A program made the position numbers and the translations under genes. DNA of 64,000 nt, from positions 295 to 64,294 of the forward strand of contig DGTK01000010.1 in the NCBI GenBank assembly GCA_002393735.1, in the 5' to 3' direction. Shown here piece by piece: positions 36,066-44,415 of the stretch; within the stretch, counting starts at the first letter, position 1, and every line of letters starts with the position of its first letter. The notes under the pieces were generated by a model. It saw nothing but the letters and a program-made list of their open reading frames with translations, did no database searches and was not told the origin of the DNA. This stretch comes from Lachnospiraceae bacterium UBA4338 (GTDB lineage Bacteria > Bacillota > Clostridia > Lachnospirales > Lachnospiraceae).

Positions 36066-37226
36066 TTAACCTTTAACGCCGCCCTGGAAAGTAATACCTT
36101 CCACAAGATAATCCTCACCATAAATAAACAGTAACAGGTTCGGAATCATATATATCGTAGCTACTGCGAAAGCCAGACCGACTTCTGCAGAATTAATTCT
36201 TGATAAGAATAATGATAATGGATATAAATTATCATCTGTAATCAGGATAAGTACCTGCTCTACCATGTTCCAGTAGTCAATGAAAATAAGCATCGCTACT
36301 GAGAATATTGCGCCCTTACATAATGGCAGATAAATCTTTCTGAAGATCTGCCACTCCGTAGCACCATCCACCTTGGCAGCCTCAACAATGGCTGTAGGTA
36401 TTCTCTTCATATACTTGGTCAGAAGATATACCGCAAAAGGTGATGAAATACCAGGAAGCCATATAGCCCATCTTGTATTAATAAGATTGAGCCAGTTAAT
36501 AACCATAAAGTTAGGTACCAAAGTAACCTGATAAGGCATCATACATACAATGATATAAATAAAGAATACAATACTCTTTAATCTTCCCTTTAGTCTGGTA
36601 AACGCATAGGACGCCAGGAGCGAAACGGCTATCTGAAGAAGTACAATCGGAATTACATATATAACCGAATTCCAGAACTTAAACAGATAATCCGGACTTT
36701 GGAACAATACCGCTTTATACTGGTCAAATACCACCATATCAGGTATTAATTTAAGATTAACCTGCTCACCTATGAATACCTTGCCACCCTTTTCATTGGT
36801 AGCAAATACCTTACCGTAATTGGATGCGATTTCCTCTTTCGACATAAATGAGTTTGTTATTGTAAGTACTGTAGGCATGATAAATATCAAAGCACATATA
36901 GCAGCTACAGTAAACAAAACTACCTTACGAAGAAATTTCAAACCTTTACGGAAACGTACATATAACTTGGAGGTATGTTTATATTTAATTGTGGTTTCAT
37001 TTGACTTGTCTTCTGCTTCAGGAACCCTAGCCTCAGCGTTGTCCTCGCTCTCAGCCTCAGCCGGCGCCTCTTTTTCAGGCTCGCTCTCGATCTCAGCCGG
37101 TGCCTCTGTTTCATGCTCGCTCTCAGCCGCGATTTCAGGTTCTTCTTTGTATGGCACATCAAATGTGCCTACATATTCTTCTTCATTCGCAGTAGACTCG
37201 TTCAAAGTTTTCTCTTCCTGATCCAA
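36066..37226 (-). CDS. Carbohydrate ABC transporter permease (MalG type) with acidic N-terminal tail
   Basis: 386 residues. The C-terminal about 280 form a MalG-type permease with six membrane helices and the EAA loop EAAKVDGATEWQIFRKIYLP that docks an ATPase. The first about 85 residues are an unusual cytoplasmic tail rich in Glu, Ala, Pro and Ser (repeats such as EAPAEIESEPEKEAPAEAESE). It starts 2 bases after the MalF-type gene. No ATPase is in the cluster, so a shared MsmX-like ATPase would be needed. Confidence 0.88.
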   Translation of the reverse strand: MDQEEKTLNESTANEEEYVGTFDVPYKEEPEIAAESEHETEAPAEIESEPEKEAPAEAESEDNAEARVPEAEDKSNETTIKYKHTSKLYVRFRKGLKFLRKVVLFTVAAICALIFIMPTVLTITNSFMSKEEIASNYGKVFATNEKGGKVFIGEQVNLKLIPDMVVFDQYKAVLFQSPDYLFKFWNSVIYVIPIVLLQIAVSLLASYAFTRLKGRLKSIVFFIYIIVCMMPYQVTLVPNFMVINWLNLINTRWAIWLPGISSPFAVYLLTKYMKRIPTAIVEAAKVDGATEWQIFRKIYLPLCKGAIFSVAMLIFIDYWNMVEQVLILITDDNLYPLSLFLSRINSAEVGLAFAVATIYMIPNLLLFIYGEDYLVEGITFQGGVKG

Positions 37227-37228
37227 CT

Positions 37229-38155
37229 TTATTCCTCCATGTCTCCACTGTAATTATTCTCAAGGATATACATTATAAGAATAATGACTATCATGACCAC
37301 AGACATAATAATCGCTGCCGCAGACAGTTTCTGATAGTTAAGAGAATTAAACATATTATTCATATAATGCTGCAATATATAAATACTTTCATACGGATAA
37401 CTGCCGGTAAGCAGATATACTTCCCTGAAAACCTTAAATGAGTTAATTGTCGAAAGTATGGTTACGAATACAAGTGTAGGTGTTAAATATCTGATTTTAA
37501 TCTTCCAGAAAATCAGCCACTCCGACGTTGTATCAAGCAGCGCAACTTCGATTGCATCTCTTGGTATTGTTCCAAGTGCTGACAGGAAAAGAATCATATT
37601 ATATCCCACATTCTTCCAGAGGAATAATAATATAATAACCAGCATGGCATGTTCAGATTTAAGGAAATCTATTTTATCTCCGCCAAAGAATGTGACGAAG
37701 AGATTAACTACACCGTTATAATCAAATAAAACCTGCACAACTAAAACAATGGAAGCTACAGGTACAACCATAGGACTTAAATAAGCTGTTCTAAACCTGC
37801 TTGAAAGTGGTATCTTCTCATTTAATACCAAAGCAATCAAAAGTGATATTACAACCGCAAGGGGTACTGCTGTAAAACTGAATTTAAAAGTATTCCAGGC
37901 AGCCAGTCTGAAGGCTTCATTGTTAAATACATCGATAAAGTTCTGAAAGCCTACGAACTTCTTACTGATAGGATTATCTATAACCGAGTAATAAATAATT
38001 ACGAAGAATGGCGCAATATAAAATAATAAAACACCAATCAAACTCGGAAGGATGAAACCCTGGATTTTGAGATTATGAATAAAATCCTTTTTCGTCATCT
38101 TGTACTTGGGGATTTTAATTTTTTTCTTTTCTTTTTCCTCACCCTTATTCTTCAT
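37229..38155 (-). CDS. Carbohydrate ABC transporter permease (MalF type)
   Basis: 308 residues with six membrane helices after a Lys-rich N-terminus (MKNKGEEKEKKKIKIPKYK). The EAA-type loop is EVALLDTTSEWLIFWKIKIRYLTP. It pairs with the MalG-type permease next to it. Its first codons overlap the end of the upstream coiled-coil membrane-protein gene by 11 bases, which suggests coupled translation. Confidence 0.9.
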   Translation of the reverse strand: MKNKGEEKEKKKIKIPKYKMTKKDFIHNLKIQGFILPSLIGVLLFYIAPFFVIIYYSVIDNPISKKFVGFQNFIDVFNNEAFRLAAWNTFKFSFTAVPLAVVISLLIALVLNEKIPLSSRFRTAYLSPMVVPVASIVLVVQVLFDYNGVVNLFVTFFGGDKIDFLKSEHAMLVIILLFLWKNVGYNMILFLSALGTIPRDAIEVALLDTTSEWLIFWKIKIRYLTPTLVFVTILSTINSFKVFREVYLLTGSYPYESIYILQHYMNNMFNSLNYQKLSAAAIIMSVVMIVIILIMYILENNYSGDMEE

Positions 38156-38690
38156 CTGCTTTTTCTTGTTCCTTCTTAAGGCATTCTCTAAGGTCAGCCA
38201 GTTCCTCTTCCAATTCTTTGATTTTGTATGTAATCAGATTATAGTTAGCCTGAATCTCATTCACTCTTTTTTTTCTGTTGGATATTCCCCTGGCACTGGC
38301 CTTAGCAATCTGGGCATCACTTTCACCGAATTCCATTCTGTACTTACCCCAGTAAATAAGAGTCATGATTCCGGTAAATATCACCACTGCAGCGCCGCCA
38401 CTTCCAATCATTATCCCCAGTGTCAGCATAGTGGATACGGAAGACGAAAATATAACTATTCCCACAATAATATATGCAAATGTTAATGCCAAAGCCAACC
38501 CGAAGAGAATAGTCCAGGTTATATAAGGTATCCTGTATTTACCGTTTTTATCGCTCTCTAAATTATCCATATCTCTGTGACACAGATAAAGAGAATCCTT
38601 ATATGCTCTTAGATCATATTCACACTTTTGGATTTGCTCCAAAAGTTCATTTTCTTTTTCACTTATCTGCCTGAACTGAGTATATGACAT
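38145..38690 (-). CDS. Coiled-coil membrane protein, unknown function
   Basis: 181 residues: N-terminal coiled coil (about 5-50), two membrane helices (about 60-82 and 90-115) joined by a short loop, then a basic segment and a second coiled coil (about 140-181, NLITYKIKELEEELADLRECLKKEQEK). No family recognised. The layout (coil-TM-TM-coil) is like that of the membrane protein at 20499-21659, but smaller. The start at 38690 follows GAGGGAAAT; six more codons are open upstream. Confidence 0.72.
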   Translation of the reverse strand: MSYTQFRQISEKENELLEQIQKCEYDLRAYKDSLYLCHRDMDNLESDKNGKYRIPYITWTILFGLALALTFAYIIVGIVIFSSSVSTMLTLGIMIGSGGAAVVIFTGIMTLIYWGKYRMEFGESDAQIAKASARGISNRKKRVNEIQANYNLITYKIKELEEELADLRECLKKEQEKADEE

Positions 38691-38718
38691 ATTTCCCTCA
38701 TCTTGCACAAATACACGT

Positions 38719-40269
38719 CTATCCGTTTATTTTAATAACCCATATGCCGTTTATTCTTCTGATGCTCTCCCCATCCGGAAAACAAGGCATATTATCAAAT
38801 TCTTCGGTTTTAACCAATTCCATTTCTTCATCAAAGGAAACCGTATTAACCGTCACATTAAGATAATGCTGCAAAAATGATGCAAAAGCGGTGGAAGACG
38901 TGTATATCATATCTCCCGATGCACCGGTATAATATTCCACATCTTTCACAGTTATATCAGTAGATGGATATTCTCTTGGAATACCACCAAGAAGTGCTAT
39001 CTTATCTCCTGCCTTGTAATCTTCCATCTGTTCAAGTCTGTCCACAATTCTTAATGCAAATGCGTAAGACTTCTCATATCTTTCATTCATGTTATAGTAT
39101 GCAATGTTGCTTATAACGATGAAATTATATACCATTACAAATGTGGTTATAACCACAATTATTGATAACCACTGTTTCTTAAATACTTCTTTAAAAGTAA
39201 TCTTACTGTCTTTATCAATCTCAGGTCTTACCCTGTCTGAAAGAGTAATAACATATACAAATGGCAGTATCCATGACCACTTAACCATCATATTGTAATA
39301 AATATCCTGAGACATTATATTAACCATATTGATTCCAAGTGGAAGCACACAGATAATAAGTAATGCGAGTAAATAACTATACCACTTTTTATATGCGCCT
39401 TTTTTGATAAATAAATATACTGTAAGCCCAACACCTGCAATCACCATTATTAAAGTTGCAAGTTCAAGTGTAATTCCATTTCTGAATACACTGGTTCTTA
39501 CCGGGAATGAATAAAACATGCTGTATGCTGCTTTAAGTCCGCTCATAATCCAGTCAGGACTGAAACTTGTAAGTTTATCCGTTCCCTGATATCCAAGACC
39601 GTCAGCACCTTTAATATTCATCATCACCTTAAGGCTTATTACATAAAATGCATAAGCACCAACTACCGAGAGTCCCATTCTAAGGATTGTCATCAGTATT
39701 TTCTTAATGTCCTCATTATCAAGAATCATAATAAGTACACTAAACATACAAAGAGTTACTGCAAATGAGAAGAATGCCTGGTATACACCTAAGCCCAGTC
39801 CCATCATAAAGATGGCTGCTATCCATCCAAAGCGGTATCTCTTAATAAGATATATGGCAAGCGTGCTGATTAAAAGTGCCAGCATATATGCATCTGCTGT
39901 AAACATACACGTAAAAAGCGAAGCCAGTGTAGGGAATGATACTACCAAAGCGGCAGTAACCATTCTTTCAGCCTTCCCCTTTATGCCTAATATTTCAGTC
40001 AGTATTCCTGCTGTAATCGATAAGAATAATATTGAAAGAATCCCATTCAGATAGTGCAGATCATAATCTGAACTAATATGAGCAAAATATGTCAGAAACT
40101 GACGTCCTGAGGTTATCATATCCTGAGGACTGTATTGATTCCATAATCCGTCATATGTCATGAAATTATGCGTAAGCATATACATATGACATATAAGCCC
40201 TGTCACCAGAGCTGACATTATGGTAAAAAAAGAATTACTTGATTTGATTTTATCTATATATCGTTTCAT
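38719..40269 (-). CDS. GtrII-type membrane glucosyltransferase
   Basis: 516 residues with about ten membrane helices and a C-terminal soluble domain (about 410-516). The N-terminal segment HNFMTYDGLWNQYSPQDMITSGRQFLTYFA and the SPTLASLFTCMFTADAYMLALL-like helix fit the GtrII glucosyltransferase family (PF14264 from memory), enzymes that use lipid-linked glucose to decorate surface polymers outside the membrane. First gene of the envelope cluster. No clear ribosome binding site precedes the ATG. Confidence 0.82.
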   Translation of the reverse strand: MKRYIDKIKSSNSFFTIMSALVTGLICHMYMLTHNFMTYDGLWNQYSPQDMITSGRQFLTYFAHISSDYDLHYLNGILSILFLSITAGILTEILGIKGKAERMVTAALVVSFPTLASLFTCMFTADAYMLALLISTLAIYLIKRYRFGWIAAIFMMGLGLGVYQAFFSFAVTLCMFSVLIMILDNEDIKKILMTILRMGLSVVGAYAFYVISLKVMMNIKGADGLGYQGTDKLTSFSPDWIMSGLKAAYSMFYSFPVRTSVFRNGITLELATLIMVIAGVGLTVYLFIKKGAYKKWYSYLLALLIICVLPLGINMVNIMSQDIYYNMMVKWSWILPFVYVITLSDRVRPEIDKDSKITFKEVFKKQWLSIIVVITTFVMVYNFIVISNIAYYNMNERYEKSYAFALRIVDRLEQMEDYKAGDKIALLGGIPREYPSTDITVKDVEYYTGASGDMIYTSSTAFASFLQHYLNVTVNTVSFDEEMELVKTEEFDNMPCFPDGESIRRINGIWVIKING

Positions 40270-40313
40270 TATTTACAATTCTGACAATTATTCACAAAAA
40301 TACACACAAGGGT

Positions 40314-40342
40314 ATTATAGTACAAATATGTGGTTAATTCCA
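40314..40342 (-). promoter_or_regulatory. Possible promoter of the GtrII/transport cluster
   Basis: On the minus strand TGGAAT (40337-40342), a 17-base spacer and TATAAT (40314-40319), about 45 bases upstream of the GtrII start. The -35 is weak. Confidence 0.45.
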
Positions 40343-40420
40343 CCCCTTTTCACATTATTTTGTAGTAATTTTATAAAATATTTACTAAATGTTGTGTTTT
40401 TCCCCTTTCAAAAGCCACAC

Positions 40421-40449
40421 TTGACTTTTATCCCTCCATAAGTTAAAAT
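40421..40449 (+). promoter_or_regulatory. Promoter of tRNA-Arg
   Basis: TTGACT (40421-40426), a 17-base spacer and TAAAAT (40444-40449), 22 bases before the tRNA. Confidence 0.8.
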
Positions 40450-40471
40450 ATTTCTTGCGTTTTGAATATTT

Positions 40472-40545
40472 GTGCGTTTAGCTCAGCTGGATAGAGCGTT
40501 TGGCTACGGACCAAAAGGTCGGGGGTTCGAATCCTCTAACGCACG
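40472..40545 (+). tRNA. tRNA-Arg (anticodon ACG)
   Basis: Full cloverleaf: acceptor GTGCGTT/AACGCAC, D arm GCTC/GAGC, anticodon stem TTTGG/CCAAA around loop CTACGGA (anticodon ACG), T arm around TTCGAAT, discriminator G. The 3' CCA is not encoded (GCTTCT follows). ACG is read as ICG and decodes CGU/CGC/CGA arginine codons. Confidence 0.96.
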
Positions 40546-40550
40546 CTTCT

Positions 40551-40588
40551 AAAAAAGCGATAGGATTAAATCCTATCGCTTTTTTTCT
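40551..40588 (+). terminator. Intrinsic terminator of tRNA-Arg
   Basis: AAAAAAGCGATAGGATT pairs with AATCCTATCGCTTTTTT around a single central base, ending in seven Ts. Strong and nearly symmetric, so it may act on both strands. Confidence 0.92.
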
Positions 40589-40604
40589 ACAGTTTTTTAC
40601 GTGT

Positions 40605-40681
40605 ATATTTGGTGGAGTGCCGGGGTGTGCCAGCTATTTTATCGACATGTATATTGGGTGGGGTGCCGGGGTGTGGGCGGC
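40605..40681 (+). repeat. GC-rich repeat, locus C (two copies, G-quadruplex pattern)
   Basis: A degenerate copy (40605-40635) and an intact copy ending G3-T-G4-TGCC-G4-TGT-G3 (40656-40677) plus CGGC. The cores are 46 bases apart. The last C of the repeat is the first base of the plus-strand trinucleotide CTA, i.e. the TAG stop of the minus-strand metal ATPase gene. The intact core is identical to loci A and B. Confidence 0.9.
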
Positions 40682-42567
40682 TACTTAAGCATCCTCATTG
40701 AATTAAGTATAGCTAAAACACATACACCAACATCAGCAAATACAGCCCACCACATATTAGCAAGTCCTACTGAACACAGAAGCAGTATAAGAATTTTAAC
40801 ACCAAGCGCAAACCATATATTCTGCTTTGCAATTGTATGTGTACGTCTTGCTATATCAATGGCTCTTGGAATTTTATCAAGTCTGTCAGTCATAATAACC
40901 ACATCAGCAGCTTCTATCGCTGCATCAGAGCCAAGACCACCCATTGCTATTCCAAGATCTGCTCTTGCAAGTACCGGTGCATCGTTAATACCATCACCTA
41001 CGAATGCAACGGCGCCGCTTTTATTCTCTTTAATTCCTTTTTCAAGAAGTGCCACTTTATCGGCAGGAAGAAGTGAATGATGTATCTCATCAACTCCAAG
41101 GATATCGCCAACATGCTCTGCAATGCTTCCATGGTCGCCTGTAAGCATTACATTAGCCTTAACTCCCAGGGCTTTAATTGATTGAAGTACATCCTTGGAT
41201 TCTTCCTTAACAGTATCATTAAGGACAAAACGTCCTGCATATTTGCCATTAACGGAAACATATATATTCGTTCCTACGCCTTCTTTAAGTTCAAATGGAA
41301 CACCCGCATCTTTAAGAAGGTCCGCATTACCGCAAAGTATCTCTTTACCATCATGTGTTACCTTAACGCCGCGGCCAGGAACAACTTCATATCCTTCAAT
41401 TACTTCTCTTTCCTTTTCTTCGAATACCTCTTCTCCTACCAGCGTTTTATATCTGGCCTTAAAAGCAAGGGCTATAGGATGATTGGAATGTTTCTCACAT
41501 ACATAGGCATAAGAAATAAGTTCATCCTCACTCATGCCATTAGCATCAATTTCTTCAATATCAAGTTCACCTTTGGTAAGTGTACCAGTCTTATCCCAGT
41601 AGATACGGCTTATGTTAGCAAGGCCTTCAAGATAGTTGCTGCCTTTAACTAAGATGCCCTCTCTTGATGCTTTACCGATTCCACCAAAATAACTAAGCGG
41701 AACTGATATAACAAGTGCACAAGGACAGGACACAACTAAGAATGACAATGCTCTTGTCAAGAATGCCAATACACCTGCCCAGTATGAACCATATGTACCA
41801 ATGGTAAAGACAGGCGGTACAAATGTAAGAAGTACTGCAAGTCCTACAACAATAGGAGTATATATAAATGAGAACTTGGTAATGAAATTCTCTGTCTTTG
41901 ATTTTCTTGATATGGCGTTTTCAACAAGTTCAAGAATCTGGTTAACAGTGGATTCTTCATATCCTTTCGTTACACGAACTGTTAAAACTCCATTAATATT
42001 AACGCCGCCACTTAATATATCATCACCCTCAGAAACAGTTACAGGCACTGATTCGCCACTTAAGGCTGCTGTATTAATTGAAGATGTTCCTGATATTACC
42101 ACACCATCAAGAGGCACTTTCTCACCCGGATTAATAATAATCTCATCTCCTATATTTACTTCAGACGGATCAACCTTCTCAGGTGCACCATCACGTAGTA
42201 CGTTGGCGTAATCAGGTCTTATATCCATAAGAGATGCTATATTCTTACGGCTTTTATTTGTAGCATAACTTTGGAATAATTCACCAAGCTGATAAAAAAG
42301 CATAACTGCTGAACTTTCAGGATATTCCTGAATAGCCAGAGCGCCAACTGTGGCAACTGTCATTAAAAAATGTTCATCAAACAGTCTACCGCTGAATATA
42401 TTCTTAATTGCCTTCCAGACTACATCATATCCCGAGATAATATAACTGATTACAAAGGCTACAATGCCTGGAATCTTATTATCAAGGAAATGATATAAGC
42501 AAAATGCAATTACGAATACAATTGCGCTTATTATGAATCTTACAAGTTTCTTCTTTATCGCTTTCAT
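40681..42567 (-). CDS. cadA: Zn/Cd/Pb-exporting P1B-type ATPase
   Basis: 628 residues. Membrane helices, actuator loop (TAALSGESVPV), the ion-binding CPC (281-283, VSCPCALVIS), phosphorylation site Asp325 (DKTGTLTKGE), HP locus (SNHPIALAF) and the hinge GDGINDAPVLARADLGIAMG. The last helix carries FADVGVCVLAILNSMRML, whose Asp is typical of the zinc/cadmium/lead subgroup. It lacks an N-terminal metal-binding domain; that domain is encoded as a separate gene upstream. It pumps divalent metal out of the cell. Confidence 0.93.
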   Translation of the reverse strand: MKAIKKKLVRFIISAIVFVIAFCLYHFLDNKIPGIVAFVISYIISGYDVVWKAIKNIFSGRLFDEHFLMTVATVGALAIQEYPESSAVMLFYQLGELFQSYATNKSRKNIASLMDIRPDYANVLRDGAPEKVDPSEVNIGDEIIINPGEKVPLDGVVISGTSSINTAALSGESVPVTVSEGDDILSGGVNINGVLTVRVTKGYEESTVNQILELVENAISRKSKTENFITKFSFIYTPIVVGLAVLLTFVPPVFTIGTYGSYWAGVLAFLTRALSFLVVSCPCALVISVPLSYFGGIGKASREGILVKGSNYLEGLANISRIYWDKTGTLTKGELDIEEIDANGMSEDELISYAYVCEKHSNHPIALAFKARYKTLVGEEVFEEKEREVIEGYEVVPGRGVKVTHDGKEILCGNADLLKDAGVPFELKEGVGTNIYVSVNGKYAGRFVLNDTVKEESKDVLQSIKALGVKANVMLTGDHGSIAEHVGDILGVDEIHHSLLPADKVALLEKGIKENKSGAVAFVGDGINDAPVLARADLGIAMGGLGSDAAIEAADVVIMTDRLDKIPRAIDIARRTHTIAKQNIWFALGVKILILLLCSVGLANMWWAVFADVGVCVLAILNSMRMLK

Positions 42568-42604
42568 CTAATCACCACACACAAAATGTTGTTATAACCA
42601 CAAA

Positions 42605-42823
42605 TTAAATTAGTTTAACTTCAACATCAGGTTCAAACTTATTAACAACCTTTTTAATTTCATTAAACATCTCATCAGAAAGTTCTTCTACCTCAAGAAT
42701 CATCTTTGCAGTTAAGAAATTAACTGAGCAGCTGTCAACGCCCTTCATTCCGGCAACTTTCTTCTCAATCTTTGCAGCACAGTGTGCACAGTCAAGTCCT
42801 TCAAGTTTAATTGTCTTTTTCAT
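42605..42823 (-). CDS. Stand-alone heavy-metal-associated (HMA) domain protein
   Basis: 72 residues of ferredoxin-like HMA fold with the metal site GLDCAHCAAK (Cys12, Cys15). It most likely brings metal to the ATPase encoded 37 bases downstream, which lacks its own HMA domain. The DCAHC form is common in zinc/cadmium systems; copper transfer cannot be excluded. Confidence 0.9.
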   Translation of the reverse strand: MKKTIKLEGLDCAHCAAKIEKKVAGMKGVDSCSVNFLTAKMILEVEELSDEMFNEIKKVVNKFEPDVEVKLI

Positions 42824-42842
42824 CTTTCAATCCTCCTAATCC

Positions 42843-43202
42843 TTATTCATTAATGTGTTCAAGTCCTGCTTCAAAAAGCATAATTACATGATCATCGGAA
42901 AGTGAATAGAAAATGCTCTTTCCAGATCTTCTTGTCTTAACCAGGTTAGACCTTCTAAGTAAAGAGAGCTGATGTGATATGGCTGACTTGGTCATTCCAA
43001 GTGTTTCTGCCAAATCCTGTACGCACATCTCCTTACAGTCTAAAGCCCACATGATTCTCAGTCTTGTCTCATCTCCCATTACCTTGAAGAACATAGACAA
43101 ATCCTCGAATGTATCATCTGCAGGCATCTTACTTCTGACTTCTTCTACCACTTCGTAATTAATACTTTCAGCAGTTTCTTTTTTTCCCTGATTTTTCTCC
43201 AT
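42843..43202 (-). CDS. ArsR/SmtB-family metal-sensing repressor
   Basis: 119 residues with a winged helix-turn-helix (LAETLGMTKSAISHQLSLLRRSNLV). The alpha-5 metal site DxH-x10-HxxE is complete (Asp103, His105, His116, Glu119), as in the zinc sensors SmtB/CzrA. The CadC-type alpha-3 site has only one Cys (Cys60 in KEMCVQDL). It should release DNA when zinc or a related metal binds. First gene of the operon; the operator at 43299-43314 lies just upstream. Confidence 0.93.
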   Translation of the reverse strand: MEKNQGKKETAESINYEVVEEVRSKMPADDTFEDLSMFFKVMGDETRLRIMWALDCKEMCVQDLAETLGMTKSAISHQLSLLRRSNLVKTRRSGKSIFYSLSDDHVIMLFEAGLEHINE

Positions 43203-43298
43203 AAAGTTTCTCCCTGTTTACCTTCTTCCCGATTAACTTCTTAATTCTTTAATTGTTTAATCTTTTTAGTTTAACAATTTCGCCCTCTCGCTTTTCAT

Positions 43299-43314
43299 TT
43301 GAACAACTGTTCAA
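43299..43314. promoter_or_regulatory. ArsR/SmtB-type operator
   Basis: Perfect palindrome TTGAACA-AC-TGTTCAA, the arrangement bound by zinc-sensing ArsR-family repressors. It sits about 15-30 bases after the predicted -10 on the minus strand, where a repressor would block transcription of arsR-HMA-cadA. Confidence 0.85.
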
Positions 43315-43330
43315 CTGTTTTATTAACTTA

Positions 43331-43359
43331 AATTTATCATATATGATTTTTTTTGTCAA
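43331..43359 (-). promoter_or_regulatory. Promoter of the metal-efflux operon
   Basis: On the minus strand TTGACA (43354-43359), a 17-base spacer and TAAATT (43331-43336), directly upstream of the operator. Confidence 0.65.
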
Positions 43360-43395
43360 TATTTGTTATATATTTTTTTATCAAAGCCATATTCC

Positions 43396-43424
43396 TTGAA
43401 TTAAAGCCTGTCCCCATCTATAAT
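43396..43424 (+). promoter_or_regulatory. Promoter of the AEC-family transporter gene
   Basis: TTGAAT (43396-43401), a 17-base spacer and TATAAT (43419-43424), about 47 bases before the ATG. Confidence 0.75.
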
Positions 43425-43470
43425 GATTATTAAAAAAAATATGTAATAATGACTGGTTAGGAGTATATAA

Positions 43471-44415
43471 ATGAATATTTTAGATGCACTGTCAATTGTT
43501 CTTCCTGTAGTATTAATGCTGGTTCTCGGATTTTTCTGTCAAAAAATCGGAATTCTTAATAAAAATGGAACTGCAACAATAAAGAAATATGTTATTAACA
43601 TTGCTTTGCCGGTGGCGGTTTTTCACGCTATGGCAACTGCCGAATATAATGTAAGCGTTATACTGCTCTTCTTTATAATGCTTGCAGTGTTATCTTTGGG
43701 ATTAGGTGTGGGATTTCTTCTTAAGGAGATTGTTAAGGAAGAATACAGACCTTATTTCCCATTTCTTATGACGGTCTATGAAGGCGGTCTTCTTGGCTAC
43801 CCTTTATATACCAATATCTGTGGAGCCGAGCATCTTTCAACACTTGCGCTTCTTGATTTTGCAGGAATGGTTTTTGGATTCAGTGTTTATTTCTCACTTT
43901 TGGGACTTATCGACAGCGGTAAGGAGATCAAGGCATCAGAAATTGTCAAAAGCGCGCTTAAATCCCCAACCTTCATTGCCGTAATAGTAGGTATGATAAT
44001 TGGCCTGACACCGCTCATGACCATGTTCCTTAATACAGATATTTCCAAGTTATATGTTGCATCCAAGGATATCATTACCGTCCCAATGAATTCCATGATT
44101 CTTCTTTGTGTCGGCGCTGACCTTGGCATTAATGCATCCTTAATTAAAGAGTGTTTCAAAACTGTGGTTGCAAGACTTATTGTATCATTATGCTTCCTTG
44201 GAGCTTTGCTTGTTACTTTTAAGTTTATGCATATGGATAACTACATGATACTCGCAGCAATCCTCTACATGCTCTTAACACCAAGTTTCTCAATTTCATC
44301 CTTCGTAAAGAAAGAAGCTTCCTCATCATATATAGCCACAACCATCTCAATGTATATGCCAATCACCGTAATCGTCTACATCCTCCTGGCAGTATTCAGG
44401 AATTACTTCTTATGA
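43471..44415 (+). CDS. AEC-family (auxin efflux carrier-like) permease
   Basis: 314 residues with about ten membrane helices in two inverted halves. The family features ALPVAVFHAMA and YEGGLLGYPLY near the first half and MNSMILLCVGADLG near the second are seen. Bacterial members move malate, other organic acids or amino acids; no substrate can be told. The start follows TTAGGAGTATATAA. It converges on and overlaps by 13 bases the end of the phosphatase gene on the other strand. Confidence 0.88.
   Translation: MNILDALSIVLPVVLMLVLGFFCQKIGILNKNGTATIKKYVINIALPVAVFHAMATAEYNVSVILLFFIMLAVLSLGLGVGFLLKEIVKEEYRPYFPFLMTVYEGGLLGYPLYTNICGAEHLSTLALLDFAGMVFGFSVYFSLLGLIDSGKEIKASEIVKSALKSPTFIAVIVGMIIGLTPLMTMFLNTDISKLYVASKDIITVPMNSMILLCVGADLGINASLIKECFKTVVARLIVSLCFLGALLVTFKFMHMDNYMILAAILYMLLTPSFSISSFVKKEASSSYIATTISMYMPITVIVYILLAVFRNYFL

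Noticed and set aside
36820..37221. Ser-rich plus-strand reading frame of 133 codons
   Set aside because: Antisense of the acidic tail of the MalG-type permease.
40601..41080. Plus-strand reading frame of 159 codons starting in the GC-rich repeat
   Set aside because: It runs antisense into the metal ATPase gene, which has clear family motifs on the other strand.
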